Part shown: piece after piece, positions 23,632 through 40,830 of the stretch
How positions within the stretch are numbered: the first letter of the stretch is position 1
How the letters are laid out: every line of letters starts with the position of its first letter
Source of the DNA: Pampus argenteus
Lineage: Eukaryota > Chordata > Actinopteri > Scombriformes > Stromateidae
Assembly: GCA_036937835.1 (NCBI GenBank)
Contig: CM072861.1
Coordinates: forward strand, 3,901,001 to 3,965,000
Length of the DNA stretch: 64,000 bases
Reading direction: 5' to 3'
Translations under genes and position numbers: made by a program
Notes under the pieces: generated by a model
Seen by the model: only the letters and a program-made list of their open reading frames with translations
What the model was told of the DNA's origin: nothing
The model's database searches: none

Positions 23632-24631
23632 GTGTAGTGCACCATCAACCGTCCAATGAAGTACTCTTGAAAAGAGATCAACAATTAGTCTTTTTTAAGA
23701 TTAATTACATTTGTGCACTGTGATATGAAAAAAAAATGTTCTGAATATATCCTTGAGGGATCCAAGATTGGTTAGGTTTGCTAAAGGAGGCTTTGCTTCA
23801 GATTTTTTTTTTTTCTTTGCATTCCTTCCCAGACACATGTCTTTCCCTTAACTAACAGTAAGGCTGCAGCCAAGTCTTTATCAAAGATTGTTTAGTCAAC
23901 TAACACCTGGCTCCTCTTGCAGCCAGATGTCTTTTCCTGTGTGGATCTTAAAAAAAAAAAATGTTTTTGCACATTATTTCTGAGTGATTAATACCTGTGA
24001 ACACAATAAATTAATTAATCAGCAACCAGAGCTTGAAATGACAAAAAGGTTTATGCATGGAAGGTTTTATGTGCTGTAACCTTTTAAAAAAGGTTGATAG
24101 GTGAATTGGATACTTTAATACAGATATAGACGTTGCTAACATGTTAGCCATGAGCAATACACAATTATATAAAAATAATCTTCAATTCTGTGGAGACAGA
24201 TTTTATACCTAAAGACTAAGTGCTCACATGCACACTACTGATTTGGTCACCAATATGTGAGTGAGCAGTCAAAGACAAATGACTCAAAAACCTATGGGAA
24301 AAAATATGTACCTGCACACCAGAAGAACCAGCATCAAAAGCCCAAAACTTCCCCGCCGCCACAATGTCTGATTTCTCCATGAAGCGGGTGAGTCTGGCAA
24401 GCTCAGTCTCCTCCATGGTCTGCGTCTCAGCCGTCAGTCTCCTTCTAAAATCTCTGACTTTTCACAAAACACAGATACAAGGTAAAGTTTTTCCCATTCT
24501 GTGATGGCCATTAGAAACATATACCAGCGATACACAACCTCAGATAACCTCAGTTCTCAAAAGACACCTTGATAACCTAATGTTCAAAGGACTCCGACAT
24601 CAAGAGCTAGCTAAAAATCCTCACTGCCGAC
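23629..24631. other. no gene recognised
   Basis: AT-rich with short homopolymers. The 66-codon minus frame at 24216-24416 (begins with METEL-like acidic residues) has no domain. Confidence 0.45.
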
Positions 24632-24941
24632 TTGCTGTCACTCTGCATTCACACCATCCGCTCCAGATACTGCACTCCTCATGTTGCTCAAACCTCAGAA
24701 GCCACGTTCTTGCTTGCTTTCTCCAGTTTCCTCAGATGCTCTGAATTCACTGCTTCAACCATACCCTTTCGACCCACCCCACCACATTTGCATATCAGAC
24801 TTGTCTTATGTTTCAGATGACACCATACTTAAAAATAAATGTGTTTTGTTTTTAAGTAGAATACCATCCAATCAGTTCGTTCTGGTCATCCTAGACCCAT
24901 GTCTTCTACTTCAACGTTCAATCACTGCTAAAATATTTTGA
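24632..24941 (+). pseudogene. tyrosine-recombinase-like fragment (DIRS/Crypton-type)
   Basis: Frame 2 encodes ATFLLAFSSFLRCSEFTAS, like the catalytic-domain entry of eukaryotic tyrosine recombinases, where an arginine sits in an 'LRxSE' context. After a frame change, frame 3 continues with HHICISDLSYVSDDTILKNK, matching the next segment of the same fold. The downstream His-x-x-Arg and Tyr motifs are not visible. It is a dead fragment. The superfamily call rests on two short stretches, so it is tentative. Confidence 0.45.
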
Positions 24942-25399
24942 GCAAGAAGCATTCCCCCTTTAATGTTGCTCATAATATGGGAAACAAAATGTTGCATATA
25001 GGTTGGCAACGTAGCTTTAGCCTGTCATGGGATTGTATAGTTACCCACAATCAGGAAGTGGCCCATATTCAAGGTAACCAGAAATGGAGAGAGTGCATAA
25101 GGAGTAAGTGTGCATTACAAAGACGTTTTAACTAAACTTGATGTAATTAAAGATGGGGTCCCTATTTTGCCAACCTTATTTCCACCAGTAAACGCAACCC
25201 CAGTCCTGTTTGACACTATTTAAAACTGTCCCTCTTGCAGCTCCTGGTGTGCCTGTTTTGTGAAATAAGGATTGCAGTAATTTCCTCTCCTTCTGTGTGG
25301 ATAGGATTAGAGATGTCAGGACGAGCAACAACCCTTTCTCTACTCAACTCTGCACTTATCCAGTTCACTGTCAGTTTTAGACTGTTTTTTTTTTTCAAT
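24942..25399. other. no gene recognised; spacer between two retroelement pieces
   Basis: Probably decayed retroelement DNA, given what lies on both sides, but I cannot place any motif in it. Confidence 0.35.
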
Positions 25400-26760
25400 C
25401 TCCCTGCAAGGCCTCACTGATCTGGTGGACAGTATGAAACCCTCCTCCAGTCCTGTAGACACTTTACCTATGTACATGCTTAAACAAGGCATCTGAGTCT
25501 ATCGGTCTATGCCTGGTATCTATTATATACAACTCTATGCAATCTAGTTGGATCCCAGTGTATTAAAAATATGAAGTTGTTCAGCCTATATACAAGCCGC
25601 TTTTTATCGCAAAGATTTTAGAGAAAGTTGTTGCCAAACAGCCCACTGCTATCATGACAACACGCAACATTTCATATAAGTTCCAATTCATTTCTGTCAG
25701 GAGCATTCACTGAAACTGATCTTATCAGACTCTCCAATGACTTAATGATGTATTCTGATGTGGGTGGGTGCTCTGTTTTGGTGCTTCTGGGTTGTAACAC
25801 AGCTCTTAACACTGTAGACCACAGAATCATGATTGAAACGCTGATGCAGTGGGTGGACTGGTCCCTGGACTAGTTCTCCTCAATTATCTCGAACAGAAAT
25901 TCTTCCGTGTCTCTTGGTCCTTTCATGTCTGAAAGTGCTGCTCTTTCCTGTGGTGTCTCTCAGGGTTCTGTCTTGGGTCTTATACATTTTCTCTGCATTT
26001 CCCTTCTTTAGGTCATATTCTTTAGAGATATATTGTATCACTGTAAAGCAGACAATATTCAGTTGTATGTCTCTTTTAAGCCTGATAACACTGACAAACT
26101 GTCTGTTTTGTACAACTATGTAACTGCCATTAAGGACTGGATGTCTAACAACTCCTTACAGCTAAACACATATAATGATCATTGTTTCTGATAGTATTGC
26201 TCCCAAGGCTCAGAGAATCAACTGAGAAAAGAGTCCTCAGTTGTACAGTCCAATCTAAGAAATCATGGTGTTATATTTGATCAGGCTATGCATTTCAATC
26301 AGCACATTAAATCATTGACCCATACATGTTTTGTTTTTTTTTTTGTTTTTTTTTTTTCACAACATGAGCTTGAGATGGTTATTCAACTGTAATCCCTATT
26401 TCACCTTGCTGCTGCAAGGCTGTTGACCAGATCCAGCAGAATGACTCACATCAACAACCATTTTTATCTAATTTAAATTGATTCTTATTTTCACCAGTAG
26501 GTCACTTATGTCATCTAAAAAGGACTTACCAGGCTGTCCCTCACTCTCGTGTCTTTGAAGTTGTGGCTCCAACACAGTGGTACTCTTTTTCTTTAGACAT
26601 TTGGTCTGTGGTCCGCCTTTAAAAAGCAACTGACGACCCATTTTTCAAACTCACTGGTGGACAGTATAATGTCTAGTGCTTGTTATTTTGTGTGTCCGCT
26701 GTTGCCTGTGTTTTTAATTGCTTGTATATTTTTATAGCCTTTGACTTCATTGATTGTCTC
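25400..26760 (+). pseudogene. L2-like LINE reverse transcriptase, degenerate, sense strand
   Basis: Scattered over three frames, in the correct order, are VDSMKPSSSPVDTLP (about 25420), a stretch like LRLSNDLMMYSD and VLVLLGCNTALNTVDHRI (about 25720-25830, equivalent to the 'LDLSAAFDTVDH' palm motif), GVSQGSVLG (about 25950), a decayed YADD box read as KADNIQLY (about 26045), KDWMSNNSLQLN (about 26135) and FEVVAPTQWYSF (about 26555). Stops interrupt every frame. T-rich runs at 26333-26357 interrupt it. The order is that of fish L2/Maui-type elements. An intact ORF would reverse-transcribe its own mRNA at the target site; this one is dead. Confidence 0.85.
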
Positions 26761-28079
26761 TAAACTTCTGCAGGAAGGATGAAGCGATTCATTAATTAAT
26801 TGTCTAGTGATTAAAATACTTTTCCCATTAACTGTCATTAATATGGCATTTTGTGCTGACAGGTAAAGCCTTTAAAACCAAACAATTCATTTTAAGTAAT
26901 ATAATTTACGTCCATCATAGATGCTCATTGTCTTTTCACCAATTAATGGTGCCCTCTAAATGTAAATGAATACTTGTGATAAAGGGACTGTAAAAACATG
27001 TGTTAAAAAAATCAATTTTAAGCAATGCTTTGGTGCTGAAGGAACCTGGAAAACAGGAGAGAAAACTTGAGACAAGTGACTTCAGCAGCTGAAGTTTTTA
27101 TTTCTGCAGAATAAAAAGAAAAGGGGATTTTTGTATCATTTTCCTTTCAGTTATTTAGTAGCTTGTGTAGTGACGTGTAGTGTAAGACATACTGCAGCGG
27201 ACATGTATTGTGACTTTGTTGGCACATGCACACCTGGTTATCTCTGAGTAATGTATCCGTAAAGGATAGGTTCACATTTGTTCAGGTGTATCTTAATATT
27301 ATTCCTACATGCCGTACTGTATGTATGCTGACACAGTTACCCGCCGCTGTAACCCTTCTCTGTGTACTGATCGTAGCTTCACCCTCAGAACAAACTTTAA
27401 AATATATCTTCATAGTGTTGCTGAGAAGAACAGAAACATATTTATGTGGCTTGTTTTGTCCTAAACATACAGATTCTGCTATGTCTTTAGAACAGGGACT
27501 TTGCAGGGACCGTCTTATACTCTTTCGGCTGGTTTTGCTTGTATAGGTGTGTGGTTTCACAAGTTCTTATAACTGTACATAAATGACTGTTATAAATTCA
27601 AAGGTGCATTATTGTCTTCTTTACTGCTACGTTTGCTTATTTGGATGAGCTTTACTTTCTAAACGCAGAGCAACATGTGGACTCTGGTTTGATCTCCACC
27701 TTTCAAAAATACATATTTCTTTAGCTGTTCATGTGCCACTATATCAACTGTCTGTCTGCTGTTTAGTACTCAACAGGAAGTGTACAGTGGGTCATTCAAT
27801 CCTTGTATAATCCTTGTACACCCAAAAATATTATATTTATTAAATATTTTACAAGAAAATTGGTGAAGGCAACAAGTTCTTCTTGCACTTGTATGTGCCA
27901 CTTGAGAATGAATATGTTGGTATGTGTGGTTTATGCATAAGGACTATTGTTCCCTGGAATGTGACCCATTTTCCAATCATTACAGGCCACTGCCATTTGG
28001 CTCGCAGCCATTATGGATATTTTTTGTAAAAAAATTGTAAAAGTCCTGGATGTACAGTAGTCATCCAGCACAAAGTGCC
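26761..28079. other. no gene recognised
   Basis: AT-rich DNA. The 106-codon plus ORF at 27226 overlaps a 92-codon minus ORF, and neither has a domain. GACTTCAGCAGCTGAAGT near 27079 is a short palindrome. Confidence 0.45.
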
Positions 28080-28385
28080 CTTCACAGCTCCCTGGTGGCT
28101 GATTGGAAATCCTCCCTGCCCGCTTGTCTCTCCAGCGTGTAATTGACCCAGATCAGGCTGAAATAATCAGACAAATGAAATATTTCTCACACACTTGATG
28201 GCCTTGCCAACCCCATCCATTCCCCGACAGATATATGGCCAGTGCATGGCAGTGTTAGACACTTTAAATTGCCCTGGACAGAAGCCCGATGTGTGTTACT
28301 ATTGTCTGTCAGCCTGAATAACACAGAGTCCAGTTGTCACACCTGTCACCTCTGCCATGCCCTATCTACCTGCTAATGAGAACAC
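28080..28385. promoter_or_regulatory. candidate conserved noncoding block
   Basis: Repeat-free complex DNA. It has a CCAAT-type ATTGG (28102-28106), GAAATAATCAGACAAATG and TGCTAATGAG. No ORF. Composition-based only. Confidence 0.3.
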
Positions 28386-28791
28386 TTGAAGACTTATTCC
28401 TTCTCCAACTCCCAGACAAACACTTCCTCTCCGTCTGCCTTTTCTCTACAGAGCAGGTTACTCATTTCCTATCAGTCTGTTATTGTCGTTTTCTATCAAG
28501 CTGTCAATAGCAGGGAGACAGTGCTGGATGAGAAACAGGGCAGATACAGGCCACCTTCATTTTATCTGTCAATCGATTGCGTCTCAAACGGCTGTCATGC
28601 TTGCCCCGAACAGGCCTCTCCAACAGCTTCTGCTCACTATTTCACTATTTATCTATCAAACTCTCCCATCTCCACTGTTAAGTCTCAGCCGTGTTTACGC
28701 TTCCTACGCTTGGCCCATCGCATTCACTTTTATTTGCATGGTTGAACTTTCTGCCTCTTTCTCCTTGTTTGCACACGTGGGGAAGCAAAAG
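28386..28791. other. no gene recognised; overlapping ORFs
   Basis: Two plus-strand ORFs (119 and 131 codons) overlap in different frames across pyrimidine-rich DNA. Neither has a domain, and the longer one runs into the CA repeat. I treat both as chance frames. Confidence 0.45.
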
Positions 28792-28825
28792 GCACACACA
28801 AACACACACACACACACACACACAG
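28792..28825. repeat. (CA)n microsatellite
   Basis: Interrupted CA tract of about 16 units. Confidence 0.95.
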
Positions 28826-29934
28826 ATCAAGACAGACGTTTTCATTGTTGGAAGGGCAGGGGAGTGTGCCGTAAATGACCTGCTGCTGTGAAGCTGTTTA
28901 GCATCGATAAGTTGGACTGTTGATTTCCCATAAGCAGCCTTCCTTCAGACACTTTGAATACACCTGCGGTTGTGATTAGCTCCTCATTGTCAAGCCTGTA
29001 GCTGAGCGGGGAAATTCAACAACGCTACATGTTCGTTTAAAGCAACAACAGGACTCACTTTTCCACCAGATCATTCCAAGAGTGTGAGAATAAGAAATTA
29101 AAAGGTCTTATTGTTTTGTACTTTCCTGTTTGTGTTACAACAAATATCAGCCAATACTGGAAATGTTTTGGTTTTTTTTGCCAACAAGACAGAAACATTA
29201 TGTAGGAATATTCCTTTTTGTCTGTTTTTCAGGTTTATTTCCTTGTTTGAATATGAATCATGTGCCCGTGGCTTGGTTTGGTTATATTGGTTTGGTTATA
29301 GCAGTGGGTTTTTACAGGTTTGAATGGTCTAGTAGTAGACTGAGCCATTGTTGTACTGTAACTCATGTCCTGTCTTTCCAGTGCAGTAAGATGACTTTTT
29401 GCAACGGTTAATGGAATGAGGAAAAAGCTGTTGATGTTAATAGTTATGAAGACATTAGGATGCTGAGATGCAGAATGCTGCACAGTTGCTCAGTGACCCT
29501 CCACCAATAAAACCCTATGTGTGTCTAGACCTAGAAGGCTCAGTTTGGGGTGACATACTGCACGTGTATCTGAGTCAGGATATCCCATATGATGGAGTTT
29601 GTGTCTGTGTGTGGTGAGTGTGTTGAGTTTTCTGTCTTGTCTTGTCTTATCAGTGTCAGGTTTGGTACGATCATGCCTCCAGAGACCAAAAATAAAATCT
29701 GTTGTCTATCTGTATCTGGCAATCCGCACTGTCACTGAAAACTAAAGCAGATGTGCTGGACGGATGGATAAATAGTGATCATGAAATAGTTCCAACACAT
29801 AACTTCTCCTAAAAACAGAAATGTGTTTTCTTTATATTAAGTAAATAATGCAACTTTGGACAGTCTGTAATGGACTCAGGGTGTTTGGACTCTCGTGTTT
29901 TCGTTATTTTGCATCACCCTCGTGAGCCGTGCCC
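28826..29934. other. no gene recognised
   Basis: Mixed DNA with T-rich patches. ORFs at 29111-29411 are phenylalanine/leucine rich by composition. Nothing is supported. Confidence 0.45.
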
Positions 29935-30003
29935 TGCTCCCTGTGCCTTCCTTGCTCCCTGTGCCTTCTCTGCTCCCTGTGCCTTTCCTGCCTGTGCTCC
30001 TGC
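29935..30003. repeat. 18-bp minisatellite, about 3.5 copies
   Basis: Unit TGCTCCCTGTGCCTTCCT starts at 29935, 29953 and 29971, followed by a partial, diverged fourth unit. Because 18 is a multiple of three, it stays open as an APCAF-type peptide repeat in an 80-codon frame. There is no other coding support. Confidence 0.85.
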
Positions 30004-30184
30004 ATTCAGGCCATGTTTTCTGATTAGTTCAGTTTGTATTCCAGGCCTGTTTTTGAGTTCAGTCTTCTTGGATCATCTGTTCTATTTTGTAATGCCAGCC
30101 TATTTAGTCTGAGACTCAATAAACATAATCTCTTCAGGTTCCTGTTGTCTGTGTTTTGGGTCCATCTCCAGCTACTTGTGACAC
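30004..30184 (+). repeat. possible LTR 3' end (R-U5-like)
   Basis: AATAAA at about 30118 is followed by CTGTGTTTTGGGTCC and ends in TGTGACA at about 30183. This is the order seen at the right end of many fish retrotransposon LTRs. No left LTR boundary, primer-binding site or gag/pol was found. It would be a solo-LTR scrap at best. Confidence 0.3.
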
Positions 30185-31427
30185 AGGCCTGCTGTTTCCC
30201 TACTGCTTCCAGTCTTTATGCTAAGCTACGCTAACAACATCCAAATATTAGTTCTGATCTTACGCCCAAAAAGGCAAACTATTCCTTTAATCTACTGTTG
30301 CACAATTATTCACTGTGTCAATTCCACTGTATTTAAATGGACAATAATGTTATCATAATGATATGCGATATTATACTATTAGTCTGACTTTTTTCTGGAG
30401 GGGACAGTGCTCCAGCTTCTCTGTCATGGTTCAGCGTTCACTACCTTTCTTAGGGGCACCTCAGAGGTAATTATTGAATGGCGAAGGTTATTCATTGGCT
30501 TCCTCCTGTCACACAGTTTCTCCACTTTAAACCACCTCGAGGCTACGTGGTCGTATCATCACTCAAGTCACTGAATACTTACACATGAACTGCCTGCTGG
30601 AGTCCAGTGTTACCAGATGAATCCAGGAGACAATTATAAAATAATTATTAAAAAAAAAACAAAAAAAACTAACCCATTTACTTTTAACTCGTAAAACAAA
30701 TGATCTAGGAGTGAACAAGTGATATGAAACATGAATATGCATATTAATTAATTATTAATCACTATTAGAATTCATAGTTTTTGGACATCAGTATAATTCT
30801 ATGGAGCAGAAGAGACACAAATATCAGGTTTGGTTTGTTAGTAATTTCAGTTCATTGTTGATTTTGGACTAACAGGAATTATTTTTTCAACAACACAGAG
30901 TTTAAGTTGATCCAGACACAGGTGAGATTATGAATGTAAAAAAAATAAAAAATAAATAAAAATGATGACGCATGTGATGAGTAACAGAACACTCGTGTGT
31001 TCACTGATACTGAACACAGGCACACACACATGGAAAGGCCAGTAGCCAGGCAGGTTTCAGAGACCAAACATCGGTTGATGGACTTTTCTTGTATTTGTAT
31101 TGATGTGATAAATATGGAACATCGACTTTGTCAGGAAACAAAAAGAGGCTTTCTGGATTTACAGAAGCTTAGATCCAAGTGGAATAAATGCAGTTATTTA
31201 TTTATTCATTCATTCATTTATTTACAATTATTTAATACAAGTTTTGATGTTCTTAATTGTATGAACAGTTTGAATCATTTGTTTAGAAGTGCATCATCCA
31301 CTGGAGGCTGGCCACACGTATGAAACTTTCATCAGATCTGATGAGTTGAAGCTTTTCTTGACATTGTCAGAAAGGTGATAATGTTACTGAGGTTGTAGTG
31401 AGTGATGGTGGTGTACTGTGTTAAAAT
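30185..31427. other. no gene recognised
   Basis: AT-rich, with A/T runs at 30640-30670 and 30935-30960, a 6-bp-arm palindrome GAACACTCGTGTGTTC near 30987 and ATTT/ATTC repeats at 31194-31222. Confidence 0.45.
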
Positions 31428-31492
31428 GAGTGCTCCTAATATTTTACCTCCTTTATGTATGGTAATAAGGTGGACAAAATATTAGGAACACT
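31428..31492. repeat. short inverted-repeat element (decayed MITE)
   Basis: GAGTGCTCCTAATATTTTACC at the left is an imperfect inverse of GGTGGACAAAATATTAGGAACACT at the right, with 17 bases between. The phrase TGTTCCTAATATTTTGTCC is a frequent end of small fish DNA elements. It is too short to assign a superfamily. Confidence 0.55.
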
Positions 31493-33162
31493 TTCTAATA
31501 TAATGCTCCCTGATTAAGGCCCTGTGTCAAAACATGCTGATGAATGAAATGAGGACGATTCCTCCAAAAGACATCGCCGTGTTGCCAAGTTGTTTTTTTT
31601 TCACATTTGTTTAACAACAAGAACTATAAGGATGTAACATATTTTTACTATGAACAAACATGCTGGGCAGACAGGTTGTCCTCATACCTAGCTGAGCAAA
31701 AAAAACATTGATCAGATGAAAACGATGGAGTGATGAGTGTGACGTAAATGAGACTGGTTTCAGTACAGTCAGTGCACACAGCAGCACTGACTGAAACCAC
31801 ACAGACACAGACTGAGTGTCTGAGAGACACTATTTTATCAAATAATGTCAAAGAAAGATGGATTCACTGGATCACAGTTATTCAGACCCATAATCTATCT
31901 ATGGTGGTTTTTAAGTTTATCTCTTCTCCCAGTCTTTTTTTCCCCTTTATTCTTCCATAAAATAATAATTCAGACAGTAATGACAGCAGAATCTTTTCAC
32001 TCTGTTACAAACCTTAGACTGGAAGCGACTCTAGTTCTTTCAATGAACAGTGAGACTGGGACATTATCACTGACGTACCACAATGATGACGAGGACACTA
32101 AATGTGAACAAAAAAAGCTCAAAAACATATCTGGTTCTGAGGATATACACTTTATGCTTAATGCGTATACACAGATGCATATAAACCACTGAGCAAGCGT
32201 TTGAAAACCTATCCAATGTTTTTTTTTGGTTTTTTTTTGTCTTTTACATGGCTTGCTCACTATCCCAATGTTAACATGCTGATGTTTACCCAGTAATATT
32301 TATAACGTTCACCCTTTTCAGATATCCATGTCTTAACACCTGAGTAACTTTTCCATCAAAGTCATGACAGTAAAGTTGCAACATCGGTCTCGTAACATTT
32401 ACGAATCCCTTTCAACACGACACGGATCTGAATGGAGTGCTATCAGAAAGACCTCAGTAAACTATCCATTAGAAATGATGTACTTTTTATTAAATTTGCT
32501 GCTGAATATAATGCTGCTGAATTGCATTTTCTCTCAACATGAGAAAATGTTGCTAATGAAAACTACTACTACTAATAATAAATCAGATAGTAAAAATGTA
32601 GAGACTGAACGTAAGAGTGAAATGTTCAGAAACTATGTCCCTAGTTCTCCACCAAAATATGATGATTTAAATGTTAAAGGTTCTATATCTGTCATGAACT
32701 GACTCATGGTTCAGGCAAAGATAAGAGGGAGACCACACAAAACAAAACGTCTGTCAAAGAGTTTATTGTTTATTAAATCAAACTATTTACAAATAAATAA
32801 GCGGATAAAATGTATAAAAATCAGTACAATCAATGTAAGAAAGTGCAGGGGTGACTGTAATATAAAACCAAGTGAATGCAGAAATCAAACAAAAACTAGA
32901 AGCACATGAGAGCTGAGAGAGACTGAGATTCTGCATTGGCGTATTTATCGTCTTCAGAAACTTATGTTACAGTTTATTTATTTATTGTTTTCATATGAGA
33001 AAGTCTGTGACCCGGCAACCATATTGAAAATGGATGCGGGGGAGGACAGAAAGAGACTCACATCTACTAACATACATGTGCGCCGGACCAGCTATCAAAA
33101 CAAACCGAGAGACTCCTTCAGCGAAGTGCTTTTGTCATGTAAATCACACACACACACAGAAC
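31493..33162. other. no gene recognised
   Basis: AT-rich DNA. ORFs of 110-115 codons (31845, 32364) are Lys/Asn/Ser rich with no domain. ATTTATTTATTG runs lie near 32980. A short CA run lies at 33147-33158. Confidence 0.45.
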
Positions 33163-33215
33163 TCAGGATGTGAACCTGCGTCTCTGGAGCCCTCTTGGCT
33201 GGCTGAACTACCCTG
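33163..33215 (-). repeat. tRNA-like / SINE-head fragment
   Basis: On minus, GGTTCACATCC (33176-33166) matches a B box with one change. TAGTTCAGCCAG (about 33210-33199) resembles an A box about 25 bases upstream. The region is shorter than a tRNA and does not fold into a full cloverleaf, so it is a decayed tRNA-derived sequence and not a functional tRNA. Confidence 0.4.
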
Positions 33216-34084
33216 ACTAGTGTGATATATATATAAATGTAACACTTCATTAATTTGAAAAAAAAAAAATAAAAATCTTCCAAGGCTGTAACTGAGGGGG
33301 AAAAAAGTATAAAAATCCATCAGCGATGCAGCCTGTGAAAGAACAAAGAGTCTTTGTCCTTGTTATTATAACATTTTTAACTCTCTGAGTGTGAAATATC
33401 ACGTAAGTACACAGCTCTTTCAGTAAATCTTCTGTCATGTCTAAATAAAGCCATTTGGAACAATAATATAAAACACACCCACCACTGTAGTTGCCACTGA
33501 AGCAATGCTGCTGTGCTTTTGTGTCACAATCTATAGTTCTCTCAGTAAAGCCTGAAATACTGTCAGTTAAAGCAGAGAGAAACACATTCAGTGTGAGTGA
33601 GCAACTTTCAGGAATTCATTTCCTACGCATGACGAACTGAATCAGTAAATATGAATTAGTCTTGACGACCAATCACAGTTAAGCTATCAACATACAAAAT
33701 GTCAGGGGAAACAAAACTGACAAACACACGCTCATAATTAAACAACAATACTTTGAGTTTTCGGCCACTTTCCAAAACAGTTACAAATCCCTGTTAAAAT
33801 AAATAAATAAATAATAATAATAATAATGCTGTTTTATGGTCTGACAACAGTAGGTTTAAGGTCCGGTTATGTTTACACTTTAGGTTTAGAGAAGTCATAG
33901 TGAGTTTATGTGAGCAGTAAAAAGTAAAATGTTCTATTACAGCAGAGAGTTAAGCAGAAAGCATGTGAAAAGATCTATCCTCAGAAGACCATGAACATCT
34001 GCACACAACTACTCATAGCAGAACATCTGTAAACATGCATCACTGGTGAAGAAACGATGCTGAAAGCTACAGAAAACCAACAGG
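33216..34084. other. no gene recognised
   Basis: The 111-codon minus ORF (33250-33585) is Cys/Phe rich, begins in non-descript sequence and ends in a poly-Phe stretch from an A run. No domain. An AAT-type run lies at 33797-33828. Confidence 0.45.
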
Positions 34085-34330
34085 AACATGTTGAACCCTG
34101 CTCATCTGAGCTGTATCCTCTCACTCTGACAAAGATCAATCACCGTGCCCACGTGTTATCATTTTCACTCATTAATTCTTGCTCGTGTCAGTTTTTCCTA
34201 TCCCAACACTCCATCTTATTATCCTAACAGGCAAAGCAGCGCTGCATTAGAGATCATCATCCTGTCCCCACTAATTGAGATGCTGGAGACTCACTCAGTG
34301 AGCCCAAATTAAATTCTGGTGTGGGTACGA
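34085..34330. promoter_or_regulatory. candidate enhancer block
   Basis: Repeat-free block with a SOX/TCF-type ACAAAG (34129-34134), a perfect E-box CACGTG (34150-34155), then CATTAATTC, TTATTATCC and CTAATTGAG homeodomain cores within 250 bases. No ORF. The motif density is seen directly; enhancer function is inferred. Confidence 0.4.
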
Positions 34331-34382
34331 TCACTGCTGGGAAATCTCTGCACACTAACTGAAACTCTAGAGGGGAGCAAAC

Positions 34383-34400
34383 AAAAAAAAAAAAAAAAAA
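34383..34400. repeat. poly(A) run
   Basis: Eighteen consecutive A residues. The poly-Lys and poly-Phe in overlapping ORFs come from this run. Confidence 0.9.
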
Positions 34401-39324
<4,924 letters not shown>

Positions 39325-40830
39325 AAAATCAGGAAAGGCTCTCCAATAAAATTCTGTTTTAAGAAGAGATTTAAAAGAGATCACTGACTCGATTGACCTC
39401 ATCTCATAACCTCAAGGCCTGAGTGCAAACGTTCCGCCCCCTTTCGTTTTTTTGAACAGATAAAAGCCTTCTGCCCGAGGAACTCAAAGTACATACCAGT
39501 GCGTAGGTTATCAGAGGTCAGAGATATAACAATGAGAGACGCCATGAACAGCCTTAACAGCAGGGTCCACAAATAACATGTTGGCTCATCTAATAATGGC
39601 AGGTAAACTGAGAAAATTAACCAATTATTTTGGCATCCTAACTCATCTTTAGCTTCACTTCAAAGAAACAATTATGAATAGATAACATTGGATTTGGAAA
39701 TATAGACTAAATTACTATGTTTCAAGTGTTGTGGCTAATACAACACATTAACAAGATTAACAATACCAACAATAAAGAACATATTTAATTATTATTCATA
39801 AATGTGTTAATAACAACCAGTTTATTATTGTTGAAGCCCTCAGACTCTGATATTTAGAACGGCTGCAGGTCTTTAACTGTCATATCATTCATCCTCTGCT
39901 GCTGCTGGTCACTGCTGCAGAGAGGAGGATATCCTGCTGTCAGCCTAACGTCTGTAAAAATTCAACTTATTCTAAGATGCTCAGCTAATTAGATTCAATC
40001 ATTACATAGAGTGAATGTCCATTTTACCCACTTTTGGCAATTATTTGGGTGTTAATTTGGACCCTGCATAAAAAAATAATTAATAAGATCTAAAAATCGA
40101 TTTTAAAAACATACTGGGAGCCAGTGTAGAGATGATAAAACAGAGGAGACGTGATCACATCTCTTAGCAGCTGAGTTCTGTACAATCTGGATGAAGGGTC
40201 AAAACTTAAATTACTAAAGAAACAGACGGCAAGATTACTTGCAAGAGGCTTTATATAAATCAATAGGGAACCAGAAGATGGCAGAATGTGTTTAGCCACA
40301 CGCTGAGATCCAATAACAAGGATCTTTGTTTTATTTGAGTTTTTTTAAAACCCTGTTTTTGACGCTACAAAGGCAGTGGTTAAGTGAACTTACCATCCCA
40401 GGATCTGTGTAGGCAGGTAAATATGATTATCATCAGCATAACTATAAAAAGAGACATACTGTACATGTGAATAATGTGCCTGAAGCATATGTAAAGAAAA
40501 GAAAATCGATCCCAAAACTGACCCCTGAGGCACACCATACTTAACAAGAGACATAGTTGTTCACAGAGACACAAATTTGACAGGTAAGATGAAAACCATT
40601 CTAAAGCTGTACCAGATATCCTCACCCAGTGCCTCAGTCTGTCTATCAGGATGCTATGATTAGATGTGTCAGCGGCTGTGCTATGGTCCAGGACTACAAG
40701 GACTGACCACATGTCATCATCAGCAGCCATTAAAAGGTTGTCAGTAACCTTGAAGTTGCTTGGACACAATAATTTCTAAAGTGTTTGATATAAACTGGAG
40801 AACAACAAAGCAAACAGGGTCCAACAGGGC
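39325..40830 (-). pseudogene. L2-like LINE reverse transcriptase, degenerate, antisense
   Basis: The minus frame 40769-40380 keeps NLLMAADDDMWSVLVVLDHS, TADTSNHSILIDRLRHW and ISGTALEWFSSYLSNLC, the palm region of an L2-type reverse transcriptase. Frameshifted equivalents of the 'GxxxGSxLGP' and 'YADD' boxes lie nearby. A second minus frame (40299-40090) keeps a LYRTQLLRDVITSPLFYHLY-type stretch, the usual segment downstream of the palm. The 3' part of the ORF is recognisable in broken frames down to about 39325, near TTTTAAGAAGAGATTTAAAA. The catalytic box is not intact in frame, so the copy is dead. Orientation is opposite to the 25.4-26.8 kb copy. Confidence 0.85.

Noticed and set aside
28386..28878. 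119- and 131-codon overlapping plus ORFs
   Set aside because: Two frames open over the same pyrimidine-rich DNA, no domain, and one ends in a CA repeat.
29111..29411. 70- and 93-codon ORFs rich in Phe
   Set aside because: T-rich composition, overlapping frames and no domain.
33163..33215. tRNA gene on minus
   Set aside because: Only about 50 bases with A- and B-box-like motifs; a cloverleaf cannot be formed.
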